From assembly GCF_042663225.1 (NCBI RefSeq), contig NZ_JBHTAA010000005.1, positions 496,001 through 560,000 of the forward strand: DNA of 64,000 bases, written 5' to 3'. The position numbers and the translations under genes are program-made. This document shows, piece by piece, positions 1-7,316 of this stretch (position 1 is the stretch's first letter; each line of letters begins with the position of its first letter). The notes under the pieces were generated by a model. The model saw only the letters and a list, made by a program, of their open reading frames with translations. It was not told where the DNA came from and did not search any database. This stretch comes from Haloferax namakaokahaiae. Lineage in GTDB: Archaea; Halobacteriota; Halobacteria; Halobacteriales; Haloferacaceae.

Positions 1-127
1 CCGTCGCGTCGGTGAACGTCGTCGGGAAGGTACACTGGTCGGCCTGTGCCGTCGCCGCGACTGGCACCGGCGCGGCGGAGAGTATCAGCGTGGCGGCGAT
101 GAGGATGGCCACGAATCGTCTGAACAT
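1..127 (-). CDS. btuF: Cobamide ABC transporter substrate-binding protein, N-terminal fragment
   Basis: Only the first 42 codons lie in the window; the gene runs off the left edge. The ATG at 127 opens a classic signal peptide: Arg-Arg near the start, a hydrophobic stretch of about 20 residues and Ala-rich cleavage sites. It is followed by a mature start of the type CTFPTTFTDATG, typical of periplasmic-binding-protein-fold components. The gene is divergent from btuC with about 40 bp between starts, which fits the binding protein of the same importer. Assignment to cobalamin/cobamide rather than iron-siderophore uptake rests mainly on the neighbouring permease and ATPase, so the substrate is inferred. 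Confidence 0.7.
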   Translation of the reverse strand, partial: MFRRFVAILIAATLILSAAPVPVAATAQADQCTFPTTFTDAT

Positions 128-166
128 ATCTGTGCCATCAACGATAGTTCAATAAATATTTACCTA

Positions 167-1282
167 ATGAAAGCGCGGTTGTGTTCGATGAACGTTCGGA
201 CGCGGGCCGTGTCGTGGACAGTCGGTTTGACGGCGTTCTTGGCCGCTGTGGTCGTCGTTAGCGCCGGAATCGGCCACGTCGCCATCCCGCCGCGCACGGT
301 CGCCGCGATACTACTCGACTCCCTCGTGGTGCCGGTCGGCGTCTCCTTCCGCGGCGCGGTCGTCCTCCCTGTCCTGGGGTCGATTCCCGCCCCGAGCGTC
401 GAGTACGCGTCCGTCTTCGCCGCTTCTGTTCCCGATTCGTCACGCATCATCGTCGCCTCCGTGCGCCTCCCGCGCATCCTGCTGGCCGCGCTCGTCGGCT
501 TGGCGCTCGCCACCGCTGGCGTCGTCATGCAGGGCTTCTTCAGAAATCCGATGGCCGACCCCTCTATCGTCGGCGTCTCGTCGGGCGCGGCCGTCGGCGC
601 GGTGGCGACGCTCGTCTTCCCGCTCGCGTTTCCGTTCGGTCTCCAGGGCGCGGCGTTCGCGTCGGCTATCGTCACCGCGTTCGTCGTCTACTCGCTCGCC
701 ACCGAGGGCGGTCGGACGCCGGTCGCAACCCTTCTACTCGCGGGTGTCGCGGTCCAGACCTTCCTCGGCGCGGTCATCTCCTTTATGCTCTTACACGCTG
801 GCGAGAGCCTCAATCAGGTCGTCTTCTGGCTCATGGGCCACCTCTCGGGAGCGACGTGGGACGAGGTCGTGCTCTTGGCCCTCTTGCTTCCGGTTCCGTT
901 CGCCGTTCTCCTCGCGCACGCCCGCGACCTGAACATCCTCTTGCTCGGCGAGGAAGACGCCCACGCGCTCGGCATCGAAGTCGAACGAACCAAGCGACTC
1001 CTCCTCGCCACCGCGAGCATCGTCATCGCCGCGGCAGTCGCCGTCTCGGGTGTCATCGGTTTCGTGGGTCTCGTCGTCCCGCACATCTTCAGACTCATCG
1101 TCGGGCCGGACCATCGAATTCTGATTCCGTCGTCGGCGCTCGCCGGCGCGTCGTTCCTCGTCCTCACCGACACCATCGCGCGCTCCGGTGCCGCCGAGAT
1201 TCCGGTCGGCGTGGTCACGGCGGCGCTCGGCGCGCCCTTCTTCCTCTATCTGCTCCGCACGCGGGAGGTGCACTCGATATGA
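167..1282 (+). CDS. btuC: ABC transporter permease, BtuC/FecCD family
   Basis: Membrane subunit of a cobalamin (or metal-chelate) importer, 371 residues and very hydrophobic, with the roughly ten membrane segments of the BtuC/FecCD family. Family signatures include RxPR(I/L)LxAxLVGxALAxAGxxxQGxxRNPxADPxxxGVSSGA around residues 100-140, and the C-terminal VPHxxRxxxGPDHRxLxPxSAxxGA segment that contacts the ATPase. An internal ATG at 188 is a possible alternative start. Its stop overlaps the btuD start (ATGA at 1279-1282), so the two are translationally coupled. Specificity for cobamides is inferred from similarity to the haloarchaeal Btu system. Confidence 0.9.
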   Translation: MKARLCSMNVRTRAVSWTVGLTAFLAAVVVVSAGIGHVAIPPRTVAAILLDSLVVPVGVSFRGAVVLPVLGSIPAPSVEYASVFAASVPDSSRIIVASVRLPRILLAALVGLALATAGVVMQGFFRNPMADPSIVGVSSGAAVGAVATLVFPLAFPFGLQGAAFASAIVTAFVVYSLATEGGRTPVATLLLAGVAVQTFLGAVISFMLLHAGESLNQVVFWLMGHLSGATWDEVVLLALLLPVPFAVLLAHARDLNILLLGEEDAHALGIEVERTKRLLLATASIVIAAAVAVSGVIGFVGLVVPHIFRLIVGPDHRILIPSSALAGASFLVLTDTIARSGAAEIPVGVVTAALGAPFFLYLLRTREVHSI

Positions 1283-2613
1283 CCGAACGCGGTCCCTTCG
1301 ACGGCCCGACCGCAATCGACCTCGACGACGTCGCCGTCTCGCTCGGCGGCCACGACGTCCTCGACGGCGTCTCACTCACTATCGACGAGGGAACGTTCGT
1401 CGGCCTCATCGGCCCGAACGGCGCGGGGAAGACGACGCTCCTCCGAACGCTCAACGGCGCGCTCTCGCCCGCTCGCGGGTCGGTCACTATCGCCGGTGAA
1501 GACGTTCACGCGCTCTCTTCGAAGGCGACCAGTCGAGTCGTTGCGACCGTCCCGCAGACGACGAAGGTCACCTTCGACTTCCCCGTCCGAGAGGTCGTCA
1601 AGATGGGTCGGACGCCGCACCGCGGGCGGTTCGATGGGTGGTCCGACGCCGACGAACGCGCGGTCGAGTCGGCGCTGAATCGAACCTCGGTCGCACGACT
1701 CGCCGACCGCCCGATCACCGAACTCAGTGGCGGCGAACGCCAGCGCGCCCTCATCGCCCGCGCACTGGCACAGGAGACGCCCGTCTTGCTCCTCGACGAA
1801 CCGACCGCCAGCCTCGATATCAACCATCAGGTGCGGACCCTCGAACTCGTCACCGACCTCGTGGGCGACGGGACGACGGCCATCGCCGCGATTCACGACC
1901 TCAACCTCGCGGCGCACTACTGCGACGTGCTGGTGCTCCTCTCGGGCGGCCGGGTGCTCTCGGCGGGCGACCCAGCGACGGTGCTCACAGAGTCGAACCT
2001 CCGAAGCGCGTTCGACGCCGAAGCAATCGTCTCGCGGCACCCCGTCACCGGGTCGGTGTACGTCACCGCGCTCCCCGACCCGACCACTGAAGGAAGCGGC
2101 CGTGTGCACGTCATCGGCGGCGGCGGAACCGCGGCGCGAACCCTCCACCTCCTCTCGGCGGCGGGGTACGGACTCTCCGCGGGCGCGCTCAACGAGGGCG
2201 ACACGGACACCGAAGTGGCCCGGCGCGTCGGCGCTGACCTCGTGACCGTCCCACCATACGCGCCCGTCGATGGCGCGGCACAGGACGCCGTTCGAGCCCA
2301 AATCGAAGACGCGGACGTGTGTGTCGTCGCGGACGTGGAAGTCGGCGAGGGGAACCTCTCGAACCTCGAAGCGGCCCTGTCGGCCGACCGCCTCGTCCTC
2401 GTCGAAGAGCGGCCGTTCTCGGAGCGGAACTACGCCGGCGACGACGGCGCGGCCGTCTACGACCGACTCCGCGAGCGAGGAACCGTCGTCAAACCGAGTG
2501 CGGTGCTCTCTGTCGTCGGCGAACTCGCCTGCGACTCGCTCGGCGAGCGGTCGAATCGGCCGACAGATGGCAGTAGTGACGACGACGAGTCGAAAACGCA
2601 ATCCTCCGTATAA
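1279..2613 (+). CDS. btuD: Cobamide ABC transporter ATPase with C-terminal extension
   Basis: ATP-binding subunit that drives the BtuC permease. I chose the ATG at 1279, which overlaps the btuC stop; an open frame continues upstream only as a shadow of btuC. The protein has 444 residues. Walker A is GPNGAGKT (45-52), the ABC signature LSGGERQ (149-155), Walker B VLLLDEP (169-175) and the switch His about residue 206. The ABC domain ends near residue 265. It is followed by about 180 extra residues starting with a glycine-rich HVIGGGGTAART segment that looks like a Rossmann-type nucleotide-binding start. Typical BtuD proteins are about 250 residues, so this tail is a fused domain of unknown role. 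Confidence 0.9.
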   Translation: MTERGPFDGPTAIDLDDVAVSLGGHDVLDGVSLTIDEGTFVGLIGPNGAGKTTLLRTLNGALSPARGSVTIAGEDVHALSSKATSRVVATVPQTTKVTFDFPVREVVKMGRTPHRGRFDGWSDADERAVESALNRTSVARLADRPITELSGGERQRALIARALAQETPVLLLDEPTASLDINHQVRTLELVTDLVGDGTTAIAAIHDLNLAAHYCDVLVLLSGGRVLSAGDPATVLTESNLRSAFDAEAIVSRHPVTGSVYVTALPDPTTEGSGRVHVIGGGGTAARTLHLLSAAGYGLSAGALNEGDTDTEVARRVGADLVTVPPYAPVDGAAQDAVRAQIEDADVCVVADVEVGEGNLSNLEAALSADRLVLVEERPFSERNYAGDDGAAVYDRLRERGTVVKPSAVLSVVGELACDSLGERSNRPTDGSSDDDESKTQSSV

Positions 2614-2682
2614 CCGGTTTCAGACCGGGTTATTCGGGCCATACCAATGGCGGGTAAACACGTTGTATTGGTTGACTTTCTC

Positions 2683-2689
2683 GGAGGAG
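2683..2689 (+). promoter_or_regulatory. Strong Shine-Dalgarno of cetZ
   Basis: GGAGGAG ends 7 nt before the ATG at 2697. This is a well-formed ribosome binding site in a window where most genes look leaderless. An AT-rich element near 2628-2636 could be the matching TATA box, giving a leader of roughly 35-40 nt. It fixes the start of the tubulin-like gene. Confidence 0.75.
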
Positions 2690-2696
2690 TACAACA

Positions 2697-3863
2697 ATGA
2701 AACTCGCACTCATCGGCGTCGGACAGGCAGGCGGAAAGATAGTCGATTCGCTCGTCGAATACGACCGGCGAACCCGAACCGGCTACATCGTTGACGCGGT
2801 CGCGGTCAACTCAGCGCGCGCAGACCTCAAAGGGCTACAGAACATCCCCGAATCCAGGCAGGTGCTCGTGGGTCTCGCCCGCGTGAAAGGCCACGGCGTC
2901 GGCGCGGACAACTCGCTCGGTGCCGACGTGACCGCCGAAGACGTGGGCGACGTGCTGGCGATGGTGGATAACTTCCCCATCCACGAGATTGACGCGTTCA
3001 TGGTCGTCGCGGGACTCGGCGGCGGCACTGGCTCCGGCGGCGCACCAGTCATCGCGCGCGAACTCAGCCACATCTACACCGAACCCGTGTACGGACTCGG
3101 CGTCCTCCCCGCCAGCGACGAAGGCGGCATCTACACCCTCAACGCCGCCCGCTCGCTCCAGACGTTCGTCAAAGAGGTCGATAACCTCCTCTTGTTCGAC
3201 AACGACGCGTGGCGAAAGACCGGCGAGTCGGTCGAATCCGGCTACCGCGCGCTCAACGAAGAACTCGCTCGACGTCTCGGCATCCTCTTCGGCGCTGGCG
3301 AAGTCTCCGAGGGCGGGTCCGTCGCCGAATCGGTCGTAGACGCCTCCGAAATCATCAACACCCTCAGCACCGGCGGCATCTCCACGATTGGCTACGCCTC
3401 GGTGGAAATCGACCGCCCGAAACGCGGTCTCCTCGCTCGGCTCACCAGCGACTCCGACGATATCGACGACGGCGATTCGACCAACCGCGTGACGAGTCTG
3501 GTTCGCCGCGCCGCACTCGGTCGGCTCACGCTCCCCTGCGACATCAGCAGCACAGAGCGCGGACTCGTCATCGTCGCCGGCCAGCCGAACGCGATTTCCC
3601 GCCGCGGCATCGAACGCGCCCGGACGTGGCTCGAAGAAGAGACCGGCACGATGGAGATTCGCGGCGGCGACTACCCCGTCAACTCCGACTTCCTCGGCGC
3701 GGTCGTCCTCCTCTCCGGCGTGTACAACGTCCCCCGCGTCAAGAGCCTACAGGCCGTCGCTATCGAAGCACAGCGCAACATGCTCGCTAAACAAGAGACG
3801 AGCGGCACCGCACTCGACGAACTCGTCCACTCGGGTGCCGAGGCGCTCGACCCGCTGTTCTGA
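2697..3863 (+). CDS. cetZ: CetZ-family tubulin/FtsZ-like GTPase
   Basis: Cytoskeletal GTPase of the archaeal CetZ family, which controls cell shape and motility in haloarchaea. The 388 residues begin with the Rossmann nucleotide-binding start LIGVGQAGGKI (5-15), and the tubulin signature GLGGGTGSG lies at about 106-114. An NxAxxDL-type motif near 38-44, as in CetZ/tubulin, differs from bacterial FtsZ. The C terminus lacks the conserved FtsZ tail. Several CetZ paralogues exist per haloarchaeal genome. From position beside the Btu genes this may be the CetZ4-type paralogue, but that number is from memory and is not established here. A good Shine-Dalgarno precedes it. Confidence 0.9.
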   Translation: MKLALIGVGQAGGKIVDSLVEYDRRTRTGYIVDAVAVNSARADLKGLQNIPESRQVLVGLARVKGHGVGADNSLGADVTAEDVGDVLAMVDNFPIHEIDAFMVVAGLGGGTGSGGAPVIARELSHIYTEPVYGLGVLPASDEGGIYTLNAARSLQTFVKEVDNLLLFDNDAWRKTGESVESGYRALNEELARRLGILFGAGEVSEGGSVAESVVDASEIINTLSTGGISTIGYASVEIDRPKRGLLARLTSDSDDIDDGDSTNRVTSLVRRAALGRLTLPCDISSTERGLVIVAGQPNAISRRGIERARTWLEEETGTMEIRGGDYPVNSDFLGAVVLLSGVYNVPRVKSLQAVAIEAQRNMLAKQETSGTALDELVHSGAEALDPLF

Positions 3864-3968
3864 GCCGTCACTCTCCATCCAACTCCAACGCCGATTCTTG
3901 GAAATTCGACACGAAGAACCCCGGAACACGGGGAAACGTCATATTCTCTGGCTACGAACACTCACCAG

Positions 3969-4652
3969 ATGGCCGAGTACCCCTTGAAACAGCGATTCGT
4001 GCTCGACACCTCCCTTTTTCTGTCCGAGGAAATCAGAGACGACGACGAGAGCTTCGAAGAGGCCGTCGAGCGCCTCCTCGATACGATTGCGGCCGCCAGA
4101 CTCGACTTGAACATCTCGTGTTACATGCCGCCGTCCATCGCGGACGAACTCGTCCAAATCCTCCGCGAACGCGGGGTTTCCGAGGAGTTACTCGGCAAAC
4201 TCGATACGTGGGTCATCAAGAAGCACCCCGACCGTTTCGAGGTGTACATCCCGGCCGAAATCGTCTACCGCTTTATCGACGAGATGTCCGAGCGCGTCAA
4301 TCGCGGGCTTCGCGTCTCCGAGAAGGCGGTTCGAAAGGCAGAGGAGTCGAAGCGAAAAGCCGACGGCGGGGCGAAGATGTCCGAGATTGACAAGGTCATC
4401 TCGGACCTCCGCGACGACTACCGGGGCGCGCTCAGACAGGGCGTCCTCGACTCGCGCGAGGACTTCGACCTGCTCATTCTCGCCCGCGAACTGAACGCCG
4501 GTGTCGTCACCGAAGACACCGGTATCATCAGTTGGGCCGCCGACTTCGGCCTGCGGAACCTCCGCGGGCGGGCGTTCCCGACGCTCCTCAACGAGTACCT
4601 GATGGCGCTCGACGGCCCACAGCCGAAGTACCGCGACGAAGAACGAATCTAA
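3969..4652 (+). CDS. HARP-type protein-only RNase P homologue (PIN domain, UPF0278 / RNA ligase partner)
   Basis: A 227-residue PIN-domain nuclease of the family long called 'RNA ligase partner' (UPF0278) and later shown to include Aquifex protein-only RNase P (HARP). The first acidic active-site residue is in FVLDTSLF (about 11-18). The other acidic cluster is near the C terminus: SREDFDLLILARELNA and VTEDTGIISWA. A helical, Lys/Arg-rich insertion (about 100-150) between them is the usual oligomerisation and RNA-binding spike. A TATA-like ATATTCTC at 3941-3948 lies about 25 nt before the ATG, suggesting leaderless transcription. The window also has rnp4, a subunit of the RNA-based RNase P, so this enzyme is probably an accessory tRNA 5'-processing nuclease. 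Confidence 0.85.
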   Translation: MAEYPLKQRFVLDTSLFLSEEIRDDDESFEEAVERLLDTIAAARLDLNISCYMPPSIADELVQILRERGVSEELLGKLDTWVIKKHPDRFEVYIPAEIVYRFIDEMSERVNRGLRVSEKAVRKAEESKRKADGGAKMSEIDKVISDLRDDYRGALRQGVLDSREDFDLLILARELNAGVVTEDTGIISWAADFGLRNLRGRAFPTLLNEYLMALDGPQPKYRDEERI

Positions 4653-4692
4653 CTGCTCGATACGCGAACCGACCGACCGGCGACGATTTTGA

Positions 4693-5190
4693 CTACTCCA
4701 CGACGACGATGCCGACCATCCCGAGCGACTCGTGCGGGACACAGCGATACTTGTACTCGCCGGTCTCGTCGAAGGTGTGCTCGAACGTGAAGCCCTCCGC
4801 CGCGGAGAGTTCCGACTCGAATTTCCCATCTCTCTCTTGGACGTTGTGCGTCCCACCTGCGCCCGTCCACTCCCAGACGACGGTCGTACCGGGCGAGACC
4901 TTCAGCGCCGCGGGTTCGAAGAGGTAGCCGTTGCCCGTACCGACTTCGACCGTCACAGAGTCCTCGCCGGTGTGGTCGTGCACGCCGTCGTAGTTGGGCG
5001 TTCGGTCGAACCAGCCGTCGAACGACGGTTTGTCTCGACTCTCGCCGCCGTCCCCGCCCGACTCGTCGCCGTTGCCGCCGCCCGATTGGTCGCCAGAACT
5101 CGCCCCGCCGGTACAGCCTGCGAGGAGCGCGAGTCCAGTCGATGCGGCGGTGGCACGGAGGAACGTCCGACGAGAGAACCGTTCGGTCAT
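4693..5190 (-). CDS. Halocyanin (type I copper lipoprotein)
   Basis: Secreted blue-copper electron carrier, 165 residues. The Tat motif SRRTFLR (6-12) precedes a hydrophobic stretch and the lipobox LAGC with Cys26, so it is folded before export and lipid-anchored outside the cell. A Gly/Ser/Asp linker leads to one plastocyanin-like domain. The copper ligands are visible: His in GGTHNV, then Cys, His and Met in the C-terminal RCVPHESLGM. A GTG one codon upstream (5193) is possible, but a TATA element centred 27 nt before 5190 supports the ATG. It probably passes electrons between respiratory complexes. The partner is not visible here, although a cytochrome oxidase subunit lies at 24 kb. Confidence 0.92.
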   Translation of the reverse strand: MTERFSRRTFLRATAASTGLALLAGCTGGASSGDQSGGGNGDESGGDGGESRDKPSFDGWFDRTPNYDGVHDHTGEDSVTVEVGTGNGYLFEPAALKVSPGTTVVWEWTGAGGTHNVQERDGKFESELSAAEGFTFEHTFDETGEYKYRCVPHESLGMVGIVVVE

Positions 5191-5212
5191 CACTAGACGG
5201 TTCTTGGTCGTG

Positions 5213-5220
5213 GGATAAAT
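5213..5220 (-). promoter_or_regulatory. TATA box of halocyanin gene
   Basis: ATTTATCC-type element on the minus strand, centred about 27 nt upstream of the ATG at 5190. This spacing implies transcription starts at the start codon (leaderless). Confidence 0.55.
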
Positions 5221-5303
5221 CGAATGCTTCGATTCTCGCGCGCTGAAAATGTGGGAATCGCGTGGAGGGAATCGCGGAGAAAACCCAGTGAGCGAGCGAG
5301 ACC

Positions 5304-6353
5304 TTACTCGGCGGCGCTCGCGGCGGCCTGCTTCTCCTCGCGTTCGAGGTCTTCGAGGTAGTCGTCGGCGTCGAGGGCTGCTTTCACACCCATGCCGCCG
5401 GCGGTCGCGGCCTGCTGGTAGTGGTAGTCCACCACGTCGCCCGCGGCGAAGATGCCGGGCACGTCCGTCGCCGTCTGATTGCCGCCGTCGCCGCCCTTGG
5501 CGATGATGTAGCCGTCGGCGTCGCGCTGGACACCGGTTCCTTCGAGGTAGTCCGCGTTCGGCGTGTGGCCAATCGCGTAGAAGACCGCGCCCACGTCGAA
5601 CTCGAACTCCTCGGTCTCGGGGTCGTCGAGTTTGTCCGTCGGGTGGCCCTCGGGGTTGCGGACGAGCGTCACGTGTTCGACGCCCTCCTCGGGCGACCCG
5701 TGGAGTTCGGTCGCCTCGGTATTGAGCATGAGTTCGATTTCGCCCGCTTCGACCTTCTCGTTCAGGCGGTCAACCCAGTAGTCTTCGGCGCGGAACTCCT
5801 CGCGGCGGTGGACGAGATAGACCGTGGAGGCGAACTTTGTGAGGAAGTTGGCTTCCTCGACAGCGGCGTCGCCGCCACCGATGACCATGATTTTCTCGCC
5901 GCGGAAGAACGCGCCGTCACAGGTCGCACAGGTCGAAAGCCCGTAGCCCATCAGGTTCTCCTCGCCCGGAATGCCGAGCGTTCGGGCGGACGCGCCGGAG
6001 GCCGCGATGATGGCGTCCGTCGTGTACACGTCGCCGTTCTTCATCGTGACCGTGAAGGGACGCTCGCTGGCATCGACGTTCTCGATGATGCCGTGGCGTA
6101 CGTCGGTGCCGAAGCGCTCGGCCTGCTGTTTCATGTTGTTGATGAGTTCCGGCCCGGAGATTCCCTCGGGGAAGCCCGGATAGTTCTCGACTTCGGTGGT
6201 GAGCGTCAGTTGGCCGCCGGGTTCGTCGCCCTCGAACACGAGCGGTTCGTTGTTGGAGCGAGCGGCGTAAATCGCGGCCGAAAGCCCGGAAATCCCCGAT
6301 CCGGCGATGATGAGCTTCCGATGCTCGACGAAGGACTCAGCGTCGGTTGTCAT
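5304..6353 (-). CDS. trxB: Thioredoxin reductase-like FAD/NAD(P) oxidoreductase
   Basis: Reduces thioredoxin-type proteins using NAD(P)H through FAD and a redox disulfide. The 349 residues carry the FAD-binding GSGISGL (18-24), the active-site CATC (Cys142, Cys145) followed by DGAFF, the second dinucleotide motif VIGGGDAAVEEA (157-168), and the C-terminal GIFAAGDV FAD-binding segment. This arrangement is that of low-molecular-weight bacterial and archaeal TrxB. The last 20 residues form an Ala/Glu-rich tail. A palindromic CTTAAG at 6380-6385, about 29 nt upstream of the start, may be its TATA region. Neighbours are unrelated and it appears monocistronic. Confidence 0.93.
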   Translation of the reverse strand: MTTDAESFVEHRKLIIAGSGISGLSAAIYAARSNNEPLVFEGDEPGGQLTLTTEVENYPGFPEGISGPELINNMKQQAERFGTDVRHGIIENVDASERPFTVTMKNGDVYTTDAIIAASGASARTLGIPGEENLMGYGLSTCATCDGAFFRGEKIMVIGGGDAAVEEANFLTKFASTVYLVHRREEFRAEDYWVDRLNEKVEAGEIELMLNTEATELHGSPEEGVEHVTLVRNPEGHPTDKLDDPETEEFEFDVGAVFYAIGHTPNADYLEGTGVQRDADGYIIAKGGDGGNQTATDVPGIFAAGDVVDYHYQQAATAGGMGVKAALDADDYLEDLEREEKQAAASAAE

Positions 6354-6496
6354 TATCCCCTCGTTTGCGATAGACTTGCCTTAAGCTTGCGCTGTATTGC
6401 GAGCAGTGGGACATCACACCCACACAGTGACACACATACCTCTCACGGCACCGGTAGAGCGAAAGACCAGTATCCGTCCCCCTCGCACGTCACTGC

Positions 6497-6781
6497 ATGG
6501 CCGCCGACCTCGAAGAAAAGACGAACCGGTACGAACGGATGCTCGCCGACGCGCTCGACGAGGCAGTCCAGGCCGTCCCCGAGGAGACACCGCTCGGAGA
6601 CGCCGCCGCCGACTGCTTGGAGATGGCCGAATCCTACCTCGGCGACGGCCGACACTTCAAGGCGGACGACGACTGGGTGAACGCGCTGGCGTCGTTCTCC
6701 TACGGCTACGGCTGGCTCGATGCGGGGGTTCGAATGGGTCTCTTCGACGTTCCGGACGACTCGCACCTGTTTACGATGTGA
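6497..6781 (+). CDS. DUF357 family protein
   Basis: A 94-residue, mostly helical protein. The family hallmark is the C-terminal helix ALASFSYGYGWLDAGVRMGLF (about 65-85); the N-terminal half is an amphipathic helix pair. DUF357 proteins are widespread in Euryarchaeota with no assigned biochemical role, and the fold resembles small helical-bundle or HEPN-like proteins. It stands alone between trxB (divergent) and a nitroreductase-like gene 57 bp downstream. Confidence 0.85.
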   Translation: MAADLEEKTNRYERMLADALDEAVQAVPEETPLGDAAADCLEMAESYLGDGRHFKADDDWVNALASFSYGYGWLDAGVRMGLFDVPDDSHLFTM

Positions 6782-6838
6782 GACGGGCGAGAGGTGGCAC
6801 CGGCGAGAGTTTTCACGACAGCACGCGTACAGGTTGGT

Positions 6839-7294
6839 ATGGCTTCTGCCGCCGCGTCCAAGTCTCGGGTCTCGGAAACGCAACGAACGCTCGAACAGCG
6901 GGTGATGAACCCCTTCCTCCGCCGCGTGCTCCAATCACCACTCCATCACGTCGCCAGTCGATGGACGATACTCGTTACCTATCTCGGCCCGAAGAGCGGG
7001 AGACGATACACCTTCCCCGTCGCCTACGAACGAGTCGGCCCCTCGCTCGTCGTCGTCACGCCGAAAGCCGAGAGCAACTGGTGGAAGAACTTTCGGCGAC
7101 CGATGAACTGCTTCGTCTGGTATCGCGGGCACCGACGCAGTGTGACCGGCGAAGTCGTCGAAGACGAGCGAAAACGCTCCCTGCTCAGACGATACGCAGA
7201 CGGCCACAGACTCGCCGCTCGGGAGTTGGGAATCGCGGACGGTCCAGTCGAGGACCACCCGGAAATCGCCGTGGTTCAGTTCTCGTTCTCGTAG
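6839..7294 (+). CDS. Deazaflavin (F420)-dependent nitroreductase-like protein
   Basis: A 151-residue protein with the split-barrel architecture of the Ddn family: NPFLRRVLQSPLH, then ILVTYLGPKSGRRYTFPV, then SNWWKNFRRP. The GxKSGxxYTxPV and WWxN motifs are those that bind F420 or flavin in DUF385/Ddn-type enzymes. The substrate is unknown. I chose the ATG at 6839. An in-frame GTG at 6794 has a TATA-like TGTTTACG at a leaderless distance, so 15 extra residues are possible. It converges on cysS with only 22 bp between stops. Confidence 0.75.
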   Translation: MASAAASKSRVSETQRTLEQRVMNPFLRRVLQSPLHHVASRWTILVTYLGPKSGRRYTFPVAYERVGPSLVVVTPKAESNWWKNFRRPMNCFVWYRGHRRSVTGEVVEDERKRSLLRRYADGHRLAARELGIADGPVEDHPEIAVVQFSFS

Positions 7295-7316
7295 TCGTTC
7301 GCGCGACTACTCGAAC

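Noticed and set aside
856..1278. Upstream extension of the btuD frame
   Set aside because: The sequence is Arg-rich, overlaps btuC entirely and contains no ABC motif. The ATG at 1279 overlaps the btuC stop in the usual operon style.
5421..6680. Long plus-strand frame opposite trxB
   Set aside because: Shadow of trxB on the other strand; no conserved motif.
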